From Roseivirga sp. (GTDB lineage Bacteria; Bacteroidota; Bacteroidia; Cytophagales; Cyclobacteriaceae): 64,000 nucleotides of DNA. Under the pieces are notes generated by a model, which searched no databases, had not been told where the DNA came from, and saw nothing but the letters and a program-made list of their open reading frames with translations. The stretch is from NCBI GenBank assembly GCA_021404565.1, contig JAAWWF010000021.1, positions 1-64,000 on the forward strand. The letters run 5' to 3'. A program made the position numbers and the translations under genes. Below are positions 8,181 to 17,735 of this stretch, piece by piece (the stretch's first letter is position 1; every line of letters begins with the position of its first letter).

Positions 8181-9050
8181 TCACTTTTGCTTTTGTGGTA
8201 TACTGAATTCAATTCCCCATCTGGCCACATATTCTTCTAGGGGTCCCAGGCCCATTTCAGCCCTTCTCTGATCGACATATTCGGGGTCCTGCAACTCATA
8301 TAATTCGAATGAGCCATCAGGGCCGCTACCTCGTACCTGGGAGCCATAAATCTGAGGTTTTTTATCACCCATAAGAATTCTGTCTTGCATCAGTGCTACA
8401 CTACCCTTATTTAGTTCATCTTTTTCAGCAGCCATTTGGAAGTAGCTGAAATACTCCTTTCGATATCTGTGGGTGCCATGTTGAAAGACCAACCAAAGTG
8501 TATTGATGTGTTTTCTATCAACGTTTTCGAGGGTGGGCATGCCACATTGTTCTATAATACTTATAGCGATTTCAAGATATTTAAAGTCTTCAGCCGGGTG
8601 AGGGGCGCTGCCGCCTTTTCTGCTACCCTGGTCTTTTTCATACAGATCGTCCAGTATTGATTTGAGGTCTTCGCAGTTTACTTTTACCGATTTAGCATCA
8701 GGTCCGGTATTGTAGGCGACCATAATCTGTTGATTCAATATCGAGTCCTCAGGTGTTGACAATCGAATAACTCCCTCTACGATACTATCGTTTTCATTCA
8801 CATATGAGTCCACCGCCATTGGGTTAACCTGCCAAAGAGAAAGGAGTGAATCGAATGAAATGGTAGCTCCTTCTGAGTTTTTGAGAGTCATTGTTTGATA
8901 CGGCACCAACTCCCAGTGCTTTGCCTTTTCAATCAGCTCCTCCGAAGTAAGCTTTCTGAGTCCCTCCGGGGTGTAACCAGCCTGTTGCTGTTGGCAAGCT
9001 TGTAGGCAAAAGACACCAAGAATGAGCAGAAGTAGAGCGAGTTGTTTCAT
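8181..9050 (-). CDS. DUF6624-like lipoprotein
   Basis: 289 residues. The N terminus MKQLALLLLILGVFCLQAC is a lipoprotein signal with lipobox LQAC, so Cys19 would be lipidated. The C-terminal half carries the pattern of DUF6624: QCGMPTLENVDRKHINTLWLVFQHGTHRYRKEYF, then ALMQDRILMGDKKPQIYGSQV. The function of the family is unknown. It lies 10 bases after the helicase gene on the same strand and may be its transcriptional passenger. Confidence 0.78.
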   Translation of the reverse strand: MKQLALLLLILGVFCLQACQQQQAGYTPEGLRKLTSEELIEKAKHWELVPYQTMTLKNSEGATISFDSLLSLWQVNPMAVDSYVNENDSIVEGVIRLSTPEDSILNQQIMVAYNTGPDAKSVKVNCEDLKSILDDLYEKDQGSRKGGSAPHPAEDFKYLEIAISIIEQCGMPTLENVDRKHINTLWLVFQHGTHRYRKEYFSYFQMAAEKDELNKGSVALMQDRILMGDKKPQIYGSQVRGSGPDGSFELYELQDPEYVDQRRAEMGLGPLEEYVARWGIEFSIPQKQK

Positions 9051-9060
9051 AAAAGGGAGG

Positions 9061-11331
9061 TTAGGGTTTTACAATTCTCAGCTTGGCGAAGCTCAGCAAC
9101 AGGGTTTTTTCACCAAAATTTTCAAAAACCACACTGGCCTTTCTGTTGGCTCCCTGTATATCCATGCGGTTTACTTTGCCAAAACCAAACTTTGGGTGCT
9201 CGACTTTCATACCTACCTGTAGTCCCGAGGTATCACTGGGAACAAAATCAGATGATGGTTTGTGATATTGCAGTGGCTTTTTAGGGGCGGCCTTTCTTTT
9301 ATTTACCAGACTTCTGGCATAGTTGGAAGAAATAGGAGTCTGAGTGTCGCTACGGGTAGTAAGCTGGGGCTTTCTGCCTCCATAGCGTGTGTTGACCTTC
9401 AGGAAACTAGGATCTACTTCGTCAATAAATCTGCTCATCTCACAGTTCAGCAATCTTCCGAAACGATAGCGGGAAAGGGCGTAAGAGAAGTAGAGATTTT
9501 CTTTGGCGCGGGTAATGGCCACATAAAAAAGCCTGCGTTCCTCTTCCAGGTCGGCCCGGCTGCTGAGCATCATTTGTGAGGGAAAAAGGTCTTCTTCCAA
9601 CCCTACAATGAAGACATTGCTGAATTCCAGCCCCTTGGAGGCATGGATACTCATCAGGGTTACAAAATCAGTGTCTTGGTCTTTGTCATTATCCTGATCA
9701 GTCAGCAGGGCTATTTCCTGTAAGAAAGCTCCGATGCTCTTGTTTTCTACCTCAGGAGTATCTACATATTCCTTAATGGCGTTCAGCAATTCCTGAACAT
9801 TTTCGTAGCGGTTGAGGCCCTCGATGGTTTTGTCCTCGTAGAGGTCTTTCATGAGACCTGAGTGCTTGGCTATATGGCTGGCAGTTTCGTAGGCATCTTT
9901 TGTATCAGCATAGATGCGAAAGCTCTTGACCAGAATCACAAAATCGCGGACAGCATTGGCAGCCCTGCCGGGTAGAAACTGATCTACATTTTCAAGCACC
10001 TCCCACAAAGGGATATCATGCTCAAAAGCAGCCACCACTATTTTCTCAACGGTAGTGTTACCAATACCGCGCTTCGGCAGGTTGATAATTCTGCGAAAGG
10101 CCTGCTCGTCATCAGTGTTGATGGCATAGCGCAGATAAGCCATCAAATCCTTTATCTCCTTACGCTGATAGAAGGAGAGCCCCCCGTAAATCTTATACGC
10201 AATACCAGCTTTTCTCAGAGCTTCCTCTATGGCACGCGACTGGCTATTGGTACGATACAGTACTGCGAAATCGCTGTTCTTATAACCCTTTTGTGCCTTT
10301 TGTTCAAACACCGCGGAGGCCACAAATCGGCCCTCCTCATTGTCAGAGATTGACTTGATGAGTTCTATCTGCGTGCCGTCACTATTGGAGGTCCAGACGG
10401 TCTTTTTGAGCTGAGCCTTGTTACGGGCTATTACTGAGTTGGCCGCCTTTACAATATTTTGAGTGGAACGATAGTTTTGCTCCAATTTGATCACTTTCAG
10501 ATCGGGAAAATCTTTCTCGAAATTGAGGATGTTATCGATGCTGGCCCCACGGAAGGCATAAATACTCTGAGCGTCATCCCCTACAACTGCGATATTCTGG
10601 CTCACTGCCGAGAGCTTTTTTGTAATGGTGTACTGCGAAACGTTCGTATCCTGAAACTCGTCTACCAGGACATATTTAAAGCGATGCTGATATTTGTTCA
10701 GAACATCTGTATGATCTCTGAAAAGCACATTGGTGTTAAATAGCAGATCGTCAAAGTCCATGGCATTGGCCTTGAAACAGCGCAGGCAGTAGGCTTTGTA
10801 AATGCGTCCCATCTCAGGCTTCATGGCTGATTCGTCATCAGCCTGGTAAAGCGGATTGTCAATGTATTCCTGCCAGGATACCAGGCGATTTTTGGCACCT
10901 GAAATCCTGCTGAGTACTGTATTGGCTTTATATACTTTATCATCAAGCCCGAATTCCTTCACAATAGTCTTAATCAGGGATTTGGAGTCATCGGCATCGT
11001 AAATGGTGAAGTTGCTGGGGTAACCTAGTTTGTCTGCTTCAGACCTGAGTATCCGTGCGAACACCGAGTGGAAAGTCCCCATCCAGAGGTTGCGTGCATC
11101 ATTGCCCACCACGCTCTCGATCCGTTCGCGCATTTCACGGGCGGCCTTGTTGGTAAAGGTCAGCGATAAAATATTGAATGGATCTATTCCTTTTTCCTTG
11201 ATAAGGTAGGCAATGCGATAGGTAAGCACCCGTGTTTTTCCGGAGCCTGCACCGGCAATGATCATGGCCGGGCCTTCCGTGTTGACTACACCTTCGTATT
11301 GGGGTTCATTCAGCGATGAGAGATAATCCAT
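9061..11331 (-). CDS. pcrA: ATP-dependent DNA helicase, PcrA/UvrD family
   Basis: Superfamily 1A 3'-5' helicase for nucleotide-excision and replication-fork repair. Walker A GAGSGKT at 27-33, motif II DEFQDT, motif III GDDAQSIYAFRGA, motif IV LEQNYRS, motif V MSIHASKGLEF and motif VI VAITRAK are all intact. The last 60 residues (VGMKVEHPKFGFGKVNRMDI) form the Tudor-like C-terminal domain of PcrA that contacts RNA polymerase. I place the start at ATG 11331 (756 aa), because the longer TTG reading adds only three residues outside the family pattern. DUF6624 follows 10 bases downstream. Confidence 0.94.
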   Translation of the reverse strand: MDYLSSLNEPQYEGVVNTEGPAMIIAGAGSGKTRVLTYRIAYLIKEKGIDPFNILSLTFTNKAAREMRERIESVVGNDARNLWMGTFHSVFARILRSEADKLGYPSNFTIYDADDSKSLIKTIVKEFGLDDKVYKANTVLSRISGAKNRLVSWQEYIDNPLYQADDESAMKPEMGRIYKAYCLRCFKANAMDFDDLLFNTNVLFRDHTDVLNKYQHRFKYVLVDEFQDTNVSQYTITKKLSAVSQNIAVVGDDAQSIYAFRGASIDNILNFEKDFPDLKVIKLEQNYRSTQNIVKAANSVIARNKAQLKKTVWTSNSDGTQIELIKSISDNEEGRFVASAVFEQKAQKGYKNSDFAVLYRTNSQSRAIEEALRKAGIAYKIYGGLSFYQRKEIKDLMAYLRYAINTDDEQAFRRIINLPKRGIGNTTVEKIVVAAFEHDIPLWEVLENVDQFLPGRAANAVRDFVILVKSFRIYADTKDAYETASHIAKHSGLMKDLYEDKTIEGLNRYENVQELLNAIKEYVDTPEVENKSIGAFLQEIALLTDQDNDKDQDTDFVTLMSIHASKGLEFSNVFIVGLEEDLFPSQMMLSSRADLEEERRLFYVAITRAKENLYFSYALSRYRFGRLLNCEMSRFIDEVDPSFLKVNTRYGGRKPQLTTRSDTQTPISSNYARSLVNKRKAAPKKPLQYHKPSSDFVPSDTSGLQVGMKVEHPKFGFGKVNRMDIQGANRKASVVFENFGEKTLLLSFAKLRIVKP

Positions 11332-11373
11332 TCTGCACAAATTTCGAACAGCAATTTAGCAGGTATTTACTAT

Positions 11374-12474
11374 TTATTGTCCAATTAAACCGGCAAAGTA
11401 TGCCTCATAATTGCTGATGGTATTCTCTATGCTATAGGTCTCATAAGCAGTGGTCAGTCCCCGGGCTTGCAATGAATCTCTGAGGCTTTTATCATCTCTG
11501 AGGCGCTCAATGTTGGAGGCTATTTTCTGAATATCTCCGTCATCGAAGAAAAGTCCGTTTTGACCATCTTTGATAAGGTCCAGGTTGCCGGCAAAGGCAG
11601 TGGCTGTTACGGGCACACCCAGGGCCATGGCCTCCAGCAGTGACTGTGAAAGCCCTTCCATGGTGGAGGCCAGAATTTTGATATCGAAGAGCTTGAAATA
11701 GTTAAGCACTTTATCTCCGGGTATGTCTCCTTCAAAGTAGATCTGATGTTTTGTCTTGAACTGTGCCATGTGGCTGACAAAGGGTTCTTCTTTTTTCAAG
11801 CCACAGAATATGGCTTTAACAGGCCTGTCAATCAGCTTCAGTGCTTCGAAAATTTGCTCCTGATTTTTAAGCCGGGAAACACAGCCGATTACAAAATCGT
11901 CTTCAGCAATATTGAATTTTACCTTTAATGAATTGATGTAGGTAGAGTCAAGGTTTTCGTATTTCTCTTTGGGTGTACCATTATGAATCACTTTGATGTG
12001 ATTCTCCTTGATACCCAATTTCACCAGGCCTTTTTTTACCTCTTCACCAACGGCCACGACCCCAGCAGTTTTTTTATTGTACAAATAGAGCTGAAGTGGT
12101 CCGCCCAGGCTCATGGGCATTTGCCTTCGCGTATGCACGATTTTTACACCCAGCTTGTAACGCCAGTTAGCAAAAATGCTGGTATAACGGTCGTGACTGG
12201 ACTGAGCGTTGATCAGCTGAATCTTTTGCGCTTTGACTACATCCCTGATTTGCTTCCAGTTGGTAACATCGAATTTACCGCTGAAAGTCATGGCTACTCG
12301 GTTGACCCTGGTATTCTCCAGGAGTTTCCACAACAGACTTTCTTTTCTGATACCTATGGATACATAATGTCCACGTTCAGCGAGGCCTTTGGCCAGGTAG
12401 GCAATGGAATTGGTAGAACCAGCCATGTCTCCCTGGTAGGTGAGAAAGAGTATGCGAAGTTTCTCAGTAGTCAT
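11374..12474 (-). CDS. Glycosyltransferase family 4
   Basis: 366-residue GT-B glycosyltransferase. The N-terminal acceptor domain starts LRILFLTYQGDMAGSTNSIAYLAKGL and the C-terminal donor domain carries the E-x7-E retaining motif in MEGLSQSLLEAMALGVP, followed by the loop GNLDLIKDGQNGLFF. Sugar and acceptor cannot be read from sequence; roles in lipopolysaccharide or exopolysaccharide assembly are usual. The start is put at ATG 12474; a TTG 39 bases upstream would add a hydrophobic stretch that homologs would not be expected to have. It is divergent from the sigma-factor operon. Confidence 0.87.
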   Translation of the reverse strand: MTTEKLRILFLTYQGDMAGSTNSIAYLAKGLAERGHYVSIGIRKESLLWKLLENTRVNRVAMTFSGKFDVTNWKQIRDVVKAQKIQLINAQSSHDRYTSIFANWRYKLGVKIVHTRRQMPMSLGGPLQLYLYNKKTAGVVAVGEEVKKGLVKLGIKENHIKVIHNGTPKEKYENLDSTYINSLKVKFNIAEDDFVIGCVSRLKNQEQIFEALKLIDRPVKAIFCGLKKEEPFVSHMAQFKTKHQIYFEGDIPGDKVLNYFKLFDIKILASTMEGLSQSLLEAMALGVPVTATAFAGNLDLIKDGQNGLFFDDGDIQKIASNIERLRDDKSLRDSLQARGLTTAYETYSIENTISNYEAYFAGLIGQ

Positions 12475-12617
12475 GTATGGTGCAAAAAACAGGAATAGGG
12501 CAAGAATAAACAAGTGAGAAGCGGGCTTGTTTCTCTTTATAAGTCATAGATTTTTTCAATGATCAAAACATTGGAGCTAACGTATAACATGAAACTTATA
12601 ATTGCTAATTTTGACCT

Positions 12618-13211
12618 ATGTCTGAAATAGAAGAAGAGGCAGTACGCCAAAACTATTCCGAGCAGGAGAAAACCTCGATTTTCGACACAGAATTCATGAT
12701 TCACGTGGACTCTATGTACAACTTTGCCTATCGACTTACTTTCGATGAAGACGATGCCAAAGACCTGGTTCAGGATACATATCTTAAAGCATTTCGCTTT
12801 ATCAATTCCTTTGAGAGAGGAACTAATGCAAAAGCGTGGTTGTTCCGAATCTTGAAAAACAGCTTCATTAACGAGTTTCGTAAAAAAAGTAAGCAACCTG
12901 CCAAAGTTGACTATAACGAGGTAGAGTCTTACTATAACTCGGATGATGCTGGTGAGAATATCACTACCGATTTGCGTGTTGAAACGGTTCAGCATATGAT
13001 TGGTGATGAAATTACAGGAGCATTGAATGCTCTACCTGTTGATTTCAGAACCGTGATTATTCTTAGTGATCTGGAAGGCTTTACCTATGAAGAAATGTCT
13101 AAGATTCTGGACATTCCAATAGGAACTGTAAGGTCAAGGCTGCACAGAGCGAGAAATATGCTGCGTGAGAAACTCGTTTCTTACGCGAAGGAAATGGGAT
13201 ATAACAACTAA
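12618..13211 (+). CDS. ECF-type RNA polymerase sigma factor
   Basis: 197 residues. Region 2 is YNFAYRLTFDEDDAKDLVQDTYLKAFRFINSFERGTNAKAWLFRIL (residues 34-78), including the -10 recognition helix. Region 4 is LPVDFRTVIILSDLEGFTYEEMSKILDIPIGTVRSRLHRARNML (about 141-184), with the HTH. There is no region 1 or 3. It heads a tight operon: 18 bases to the small Cys-containing gene, then gmk and nadD. A perfect TAATTTTG box ends 5 bases before the ATG, too close for the main promoter unless the message is nearly leaderless. The regulon is unknown. Confidence 0.93.
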   Translation: MSEIEEEAVRQNYSEQEKTSIFDTEFMIHVDSMYNFAYRLTFDEDDAKDLVQDTYLKAFRFINSFERGTNAKAWLFRILKNSFINEFRKKSKQPAKVDYNEVESYYNSDDAGENITTDLRVETVQHMIGDEITGALNALPVDFRTVIILSDLEGFTYEEMSKILDIPIGTVRSRLHRARNMLREKLVSYAKEMGYNN

Positions 13212-13229
13212 CCAATAAAAATTGAAGCC

Positions 13230-13523
13230 ATGAGTGAATTCTCAATGTGGTTTGAGCAAACGTTTAAGCAGTGTTACTGTGAAAAGGGTAATCTGGTAGA
13301 TCAGGAAAGATTTTCGGAGCTGGTACAGCTCGTTCTTGATGACGAGGCGGACGAAGAGTCCAGAGCCTTGTTTGAAGAAAAAATCAGAACCTGTGTGCAG
13401 TCGAATGGGAAATTCCTTGAAGAAAAGGGACTTCGTGAATGCATACAGACTAAGCTGACCCAATTCAAACAGGACATTCCGGGCGATTTAGCTCAATCAA
13501 TCAAGAACAGCATTAACCTTTAG
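13230..13523 (+). CDS. Putative anti-sigma-like small protein
   Basis: 97 residues, soluble, with four Cys (15, 17, 54, 71) and a highly acidic centre ([19 protein letters not shown]). The position directly after the ECF sigma gene and the [16 protein letters not shown] block resemble the zinc-finger anti-sigma proteins of Bacteroidota, whose usual pattern is an acidic helix followed by H-x3-C-x2-C. That H-x3-C-x2-C is not intact here, so zinc binding is doubtful. It lies 1 base before gmk. Calling it the partner of the sigma factor is inference from context. Confidence 0.6.
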   Translation: MSEFSMWFEQTFKQCYCEKGNLVDQERFSELVQLVLDDEADEESRALFEEKIRTCVQSNGKFLEEKGLRECIQTKLTQFKQDIPGDLAQSIKNSINL

Positions 13524-13524
13524 C

Positions 13525-14097
13525 ATGACCAAAGGAAAGGCCTTTATTTTTGCCGCACCTTCCGGTTCGGGGAAAACGACTATTGTAAAACACTTACTTG
13601 AAAAAAGGCCCGATCTGGGCTTTTCTATTTCTGCCAGTACCCGTGATAAGCGTGGCAGAACGGAAGAGAACGGAAAAGACTACTATTTCCTCAGCAGAGA
13701 CGAATTTCAGGAGAAGATAAAGCAAGATGCTTTTGTGGAGTGGGAAGAAGTCTATACCGGAAACTACTATGGTACCCTGAAGGAGGAAATTCAACGAATT
13801 TGGGATGACGGCAGACATGTAGTGTTTGACGTGGAGGTGAAAGGCGCAATGAATCTGAAGAAATACTTTGGAGATGATGCCCTGGCCGTATTTGTAAAGG
13901 TGCCCTCCATTGCCGAGCTGGAAAAACGTTTAACCGCCAGAGGTACAGAATCCCGGGAGAGTCTGTCACAGCGGCTTTACAGAGCTGAATTTGAGATGGG
14001 TTTCGAAGATAAATTCGATGTGACCCTCGTGAATGAAGCCTTACAGGATTCATTCGACAACGCTGATAAGCTTGTGGACGATTTTCTCAATAAATAA
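13525..14097 (+). CDS. gmk: Guanylate kinase
   Basis: Phosphorylates GMP to GDP with ATP, supplying GTP, dGTP and the (p)ppGpp pool. 190 residues, the normal size. P-loop PSGSGKT at 12-18, GMP-binding [20 protein letters not shown] near 32-52, and the lid region [13 protein letters not shown] near 139-151. The start is the first ATG, one base after the preceding stop, so it is translationally coupled in the sigma-gmk-nadD operon. Confidence 0.97.
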   Translation: MTKGKAFIFAAPSGSGKTTIVKHLLEKRPDLGFSISASTRDKRGRTEENGKDYYFLSRDEFQEKIKQDAFVEWEEVYTGNYYGTLKEEIQRIWDDGRHVVFDVEVKGAMNLKKYFGDDALAVFVKVPSIAELEKRLTARGTESRESLSQRLYRAEFEMGFEDKFDVTLVNEALQDSFDNADKLVDDFLNK

Positions 14098-14103
14098 CCC
14101 GTC

Positions 14104-14679
14104 TTGCGAATAGGTCTCTTTTTCGGTTCTTTCAATCCCATCCATATAGGACATCTGGTGATTGCCGATGTCATGGCTACACATACCGATCTCGATCAGG
14201 TCTGGTTTGTTGTATCTCCACAAAACCCATTCAAAAGCAGTCGTTCACTGCTGCATGAGTTTGACCGCCTCAAAATGGTGGAGCTCGCTATTGCCGACAA
14301 CTATAAGCTCAAAGCAGTGGATGTGGAATTTCATATGCCCAGACCCAGCTATACCGCTGATACGCTGGCATATCTTTATGATAAACACCCTGATCATGAT
14401 TTCAAGCTTATCATAGGAGAAGACAACCTGGTGCATTTTCACAAATGGAAAAACTATCAGTCTATCCTGGACCACTATGGCCTATACGTATATCCACGCC
14501 CCAATGTGAATAAGGACAAAATCCAGGTGTCGCACGAGAACATCCGATACATATCTTCACCCATGCTTGATATCTCGGCTACCTTTATCAGAGACGCCAT
14601 TAAGAATCAACGTTCGGTCAGGTACCTGCTTCACGAATCAGTAATCGGGTATATTGAGCAAAAAAAGTTCTATCAGTAA
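14104..14679 (+). CDS. nadD: Nicotinate-nucleotide adenylyltransferase
   Basis: Joins nicotinate mononucleotide and ATP to deamido-NAD, the penultimate step of NAD synthesis. 191 residues with the nucleotidyltransferase signature GSFNPIHIGH at 8-17, the SPQNPFK substrate loop, and ISPSMLDISATFIR-type motif ISSPMLDISATFIRDAI near the C terminus (the ISSTxIR equivalent). The start is TTG at 14104, 6 bases after the gmk stop; no ATG gives a complete N terminus. It is the last gene of the operon. Confidence 0.95.
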   Translation: MRIGLFFGSFNPIHIGHLVIADVMATHTDLDQVWFVVSPQNPFKSSRSLLHEFDRLKMVELAIADNYKLKAVDVEFHMPRPSYTADTLAYLYDKHPDHDFKLIIGEDNLVHFHKWKNYQSILDHYGLYVYPRPNVNKDKIQVSHENIRYISSPMLDISATFIRDAIKNQRSVRYLLHESVIGYIEQKKFYQ

Positions 14680-14987
14680 CTTTTACATTTTTTATCAAAA
14701 CTTAACAGTTCTTGGCGCTGTTTTCAACCCTTAATTGATGAGGTTTGCAACCGAATCCTCAGGCAATGTGACTAAGTAGAGTCAGACGGTTGTCATGATT
14801 AAAGCTTTGAAGATCGATGACTTGTTACTTTGAAGTAAAAGGAACGTTCATTACGAGATGGATTTAATTAATTTTTTGATGCATACTTTTGGTCCGTTTA
14901 TATCGTCTATCCACTGTTGATTCATTTTTGTAAAACTCAGGTAGAATTGGCCTGTTAATTGTTCCAAAGGAGAGAAACCTCAAATCA
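14680..14987. other. Intergenic region before the DUF5686 gene
   Basis: No gene seen in 308 bases. TACTTTTG at 14884-14891 fits the Bacteroidota -7 box TAnnTTTG and is the best promoter candidate for the downstream gene, though no good TTTG -33 box lies 19-20 bases upstream of it. No strong terminator follows nadD. Confidence 0.4.
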
Positions 14988-17591
14988 ATGCATAAACTCA
15001 TACTCACAACAGTCATTTCCCTGTGTATCGCTTCAAGTGCCCTTGGTCAGGGTATCCGTGGTACTATCAAAACCGATGAAGGAGAGACCCTGCCTTTTGC
15101 TTCGATCTATGTAAAACGGGTAGGTACGGGAACCTCGTCAAACTTGGACGGCTTCTACGAACTTAGGCTACCGGCAGGCACATACGAGGTGGTGTTTCAA
15201 TACATGGGCTACGCCACCAAGGTGAGCACCGTAACCATTGGCAGCAACTTTGAGACAATTAATGTAAGCATGTCTCCCCAGGTGATAAACCTTACCACGG
15301 TGACGGTTACCGGGAAATCTGAAGACCCCTCTTATACCATTATGAGAAAGGCCATTGCCAAGGCCAAGTACCACCTGGTGCAATACGATAATTATTCCGC
15401 TGAGGTATATATGAAGGGTACAGGAGAAGTTACCAAGGTGCCCTGGATTTTAAGAAGGCAGTTTGAAAAGGAAGGAATAGATACCAGCCAGGTATACACC
15501 TCGGAGTCGGTGAGTGAAATTTATTTTGAGCGTCCCAACACGTTTAAAGAAAAGGTGATCTCGGTAAGGGCTTCAGGGCAGGATAACGATAATGCCAACC
15601 CCAATGCCTACATCAACAGCAGCTTTTATCAGCCGGAAGTGGTGGGAGCCGTTTCGCCACTATCACCCAGGGCCTTTAGCTATTACAAGTTTGAGTATCA
15701 GGGAAGTTTTATGGAGCGCGGTTTTGAGATCAATAAGATCAAGGTAACTCCTCGTTCGAAAGGAGATGATGTATTTGAGGGAGAAATCTACATCCGCGAA
15801 GACTTCTGGAATATTCATAGCCTGGATGTAAGGACGAGCCTGATGGGTTTTAAGGTGAGGGTTCAGCAGATATTTGCTCCTATTCAGGACGAGATATGGA
15901 TGCCGGTTACTCAGCAGTTTGAGTTCTCCGGGTCTATTTTCGGTTTGGCCGGAAAGTTCAGCTACCTGGCTTCAGTGAGCAACTATAAAGTCACCAAGAA
16001 CGAAGAATTGGATGCAAGTGTAATCCTGGTGGACGAGAAGATTGAAGCAGCACCTGAAGAAATTGAATCGATTAAGTCGAAGAATGTTGAAGAAGGCGTA
16101 AAAGAGGTTTTTAAGGAAGATAAGCAGGTATCCCGTAAGCAGTTCAGAAAGTTGATGCGGGAATACGAAAAGCAGGAAAAGGAAGAGCAGGAAGAGCGAA
16201 ACCTTGTTTCGGATTACTCTTACAGGGTGGATTCATTGGCTGCGAAAAAGGACTCAATTTACTGGGCAACCCGTAGACCGGTACCACTTACCGACAAAGA
16301 AATTAGAGGCTATCAGCGCGATGACAGCACCTATGTTGCCGAGAAAGAACAGGCCGAGGCCGATTCCTCCCGTTTAAAAAACGGAGAACGTTTTAAAATG
16401 ACAGACCTCATCGGTGGAGGCTATTATAAGCTGGGAGAAAGACTACGTTTTCACTACCCTGGTTTTATTTCCAACTTTGGTTATAACACAGTAGAAGGTT
16501 GGAACCTGGACCTGACCGGTAATTTTCACTGGAGAAATGATACCACAACCAGGTTGAGAATTGTGCCCTTTATCAGGTATGGTTTTGCCAGTGAACGGTT
16601 TTATGGTAAGCTTGAAACGGTCTTCGGTATCGGTAAGCGTGAGCAACGAAATACCTTCAGGGTATCTGGCGGTAAGTACATCGCTCAGTTCAATCCGGGC
16701 TCTATTGACCCTTTTATTAATACGGCCTATTCGCTGCTGGCCAAGAAAAATTACATGCGCATTTATGAAAAGACCTACGCTCGGGCTTCCTTTGCCAGAA
16801 GATTTAAATACAGGCATGTGGTGTCAGCATCAGCCGAATGGGCTTCCCGAAGCGAATTGTTCAATAATACTACCTACAGTTTTTTCGACAGAGAAGGACG
16901 TGATTTCAGGTCAAACCTACCGCTGAACAACGAGGTGTTTCCAGGAGGTTTTCAGGACAGCAAGGCCTTTATCACCAACATTGCGATCAGAACACAGCCC
17001 TGGATTAAGTTCCGTAAATTCAATGGCAGGCTGATTCCGATCAGAGATGCTTCGCCTGAATTCAGATTGAGATATCGTAAAGGTTGGGAAGGTACTTTTG
17101 GCAGTGAAGTAGATTTCGACCATTTAGAATTGGGTATGAAAGCCGAGTTCGATCTTGGGGTGCGTGCTAAAATTGATTTTGACGCTACGGCAGGTAAATT
17201 CTTTGGTGATCCTGATTTACTGTTCATGGACTTTAAACACTTTCAGGGAAACAGGTTGAGTTTTGCACCTTTAAAAGTGGTAGGAGGGTATCGTCTGCTC
17301 GATTACTATCAATACAGTACCGCTCAGGAATATGCTTCAATCTTCTCCCACATACGTTTTCGTAAGTTGTTTTTCACACAGCTGCCCATGCTCCGTTATA
17401 GTGGCATTAAGGAGAATCTGTTTGTGAATTATCTGACCACTCCAACCTCTGATGATTATATAGAGGTAGGTTATACGATAGACAACATTTTTCGCATTTT
17501 CAGACTGGAGTTCGTACAATCCTTTCAGGGAGGTAAGGCTCGCGAGTTCGGTGTAAGAATTGGTGTGGCCTCCATTTTTGGAGACGACTAA
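14988..17591 (+). CDS. DUF5686 / carboxypeptidase-regulatory-like outer-membrane protein
   Basis: 867 residues. Signal peptide MHKLILTTVISLCIASSALG with cleavage near residue 20. Residues 21-105 form a CarboxypepD_reg-like beta-sandwich (GTIKTDEGETLPFASIYV, SNLDGFYELRLPAGTYEVVFQYMGY), as found at the N terminus of SusC-type proteins. The rest matches DUF5686, with a charged Lys/Glu-rich stretch near 350-410 and a C-terminal half of alternating short beta segments with aromatic residues, suggesting an outer-membrane barrel. There is no TonB plug. Function unknown; cell-surface location is inferred from the signal and barrel-like region. Confidence 0.85.
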   Translation: MHKLILTTVISLCIASSALGQGIRGTIKTDEGETLPFASIYVKRVGTGTSSNLDGFYELRLPAGTYEVVFQYMGYATKVSTVTIGSNFETINVSMSPQVINLTTVTVTGKSEDPSYTIMRKAIAKAKYHLVQYDNYSAEVYMKGTGEVTKVPWILRRQFEKEGIDTSQVYTSESVSEIYFERPNTFKEKVISVRASGQDNDNANPNAYINSSFYQPEVVGAVSPLSPRAFSYYKFEYQGSFMERGFEINKIKVTPRSKGDDVFEGEIYIREDFWNIHSLDVRTSLMGFKVRVQQIFAPIQDEIWMPVTQQFEFSGSIFGLAGKFSYLASVSNYKVTKNEELDASVILVDEKIEAAPEEIESIKSKNVEEGVKEVFKEDKQVSRKQFRKLMREYEKQEKEEQEERNLVSDYSYRVDSLAAKKDSIYWATRRPVPLTDKEIRGYQRDDSTYVAEKEQAEADSSRLKNGERFKMTDLIGGGYYKLGERLRFHYPGFISNFGYNTVEGWNLDLTGNFHWRNDTTTRLRIVPFIRYGFASERFYGKLETVFGIGKREQRNTFRVSGGKYIAQFNPGSIDPFINTAYSLLAKKNYMRIYEKTYARASFARRFKYRHVVSASAEWASRSELFNNTTYSFFDREGRDFRSNLPLNNEVFPGGFQDSKAFITNIAIRTQPWIKFRKFNGRLIPIRDASPEFRLRYRKGWEGTFGSEVDFDHLELGMKAEFDLGVRAKIDFDATAGKFFGDPDLLFMDFKHFQGNRLSFAPLKVVGGYRLLDYYQYSTAQEYASIFSHIRFRKLFFTQLPMLRYSGIKENLFVNYLTTPTSDDYIEVGYTIDNIFRIFRLEFVQSFQGGKAREFGVRIGVASIFGDD

Positions 17592-17621
17592 GGAGGAATA
17601 AATTCATGAAAAAATAATCAA

Positions 17622-17650
17622 GGGTGCACTCGCTGAGCGCACCCTTTTTT
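17622..17650 (+). terminator. Intrinsic terminator after DUF5686 gene
   Basis: GGGTGC-N11-GCACCC stem with an inner CTC/GAG pairing and a following T6 run, 31 bases after the stop. Confidence 0.9.
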
Positions 17651-17678
17651 CTGGGCAAGCTGTTTTAACTATTCATTT

Positions 17679-17731
17679 AGTTGTTTAAAAACTATATAAT
17701 TAGTTATTTAACTAATCTTTTAAAAACAACT
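17679..17731. repeat. Nested inverted repeats upstream of exbD-like gene
   Basis: Outer arms AGTTGTTT (17679-17686) and AAACAACT (17724-17731); inner arms ATTAGTT (17699-17705) and AACTAAT (17710-17716). The set ends 4 bases before the ATG of the ExbD-like gene. It may form an RNA hairpin that affects translation, or be an operator. Confidence 0.55.
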
Positions 17732-17735
17732 GACT

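Noticed and set aside
11329-11340. TTG start giving MCRM for the PcrA helicase
   Set aside because: The ATG 9 bases on gives the normal N terminus; the added residues are not supported.
12537-12995. 152-codon minus-strand ORF over the sigma-factor gene
   Set aside because: The sigma factor on the plus strand is a clear family member; the opposite frame has no recognisable motif.
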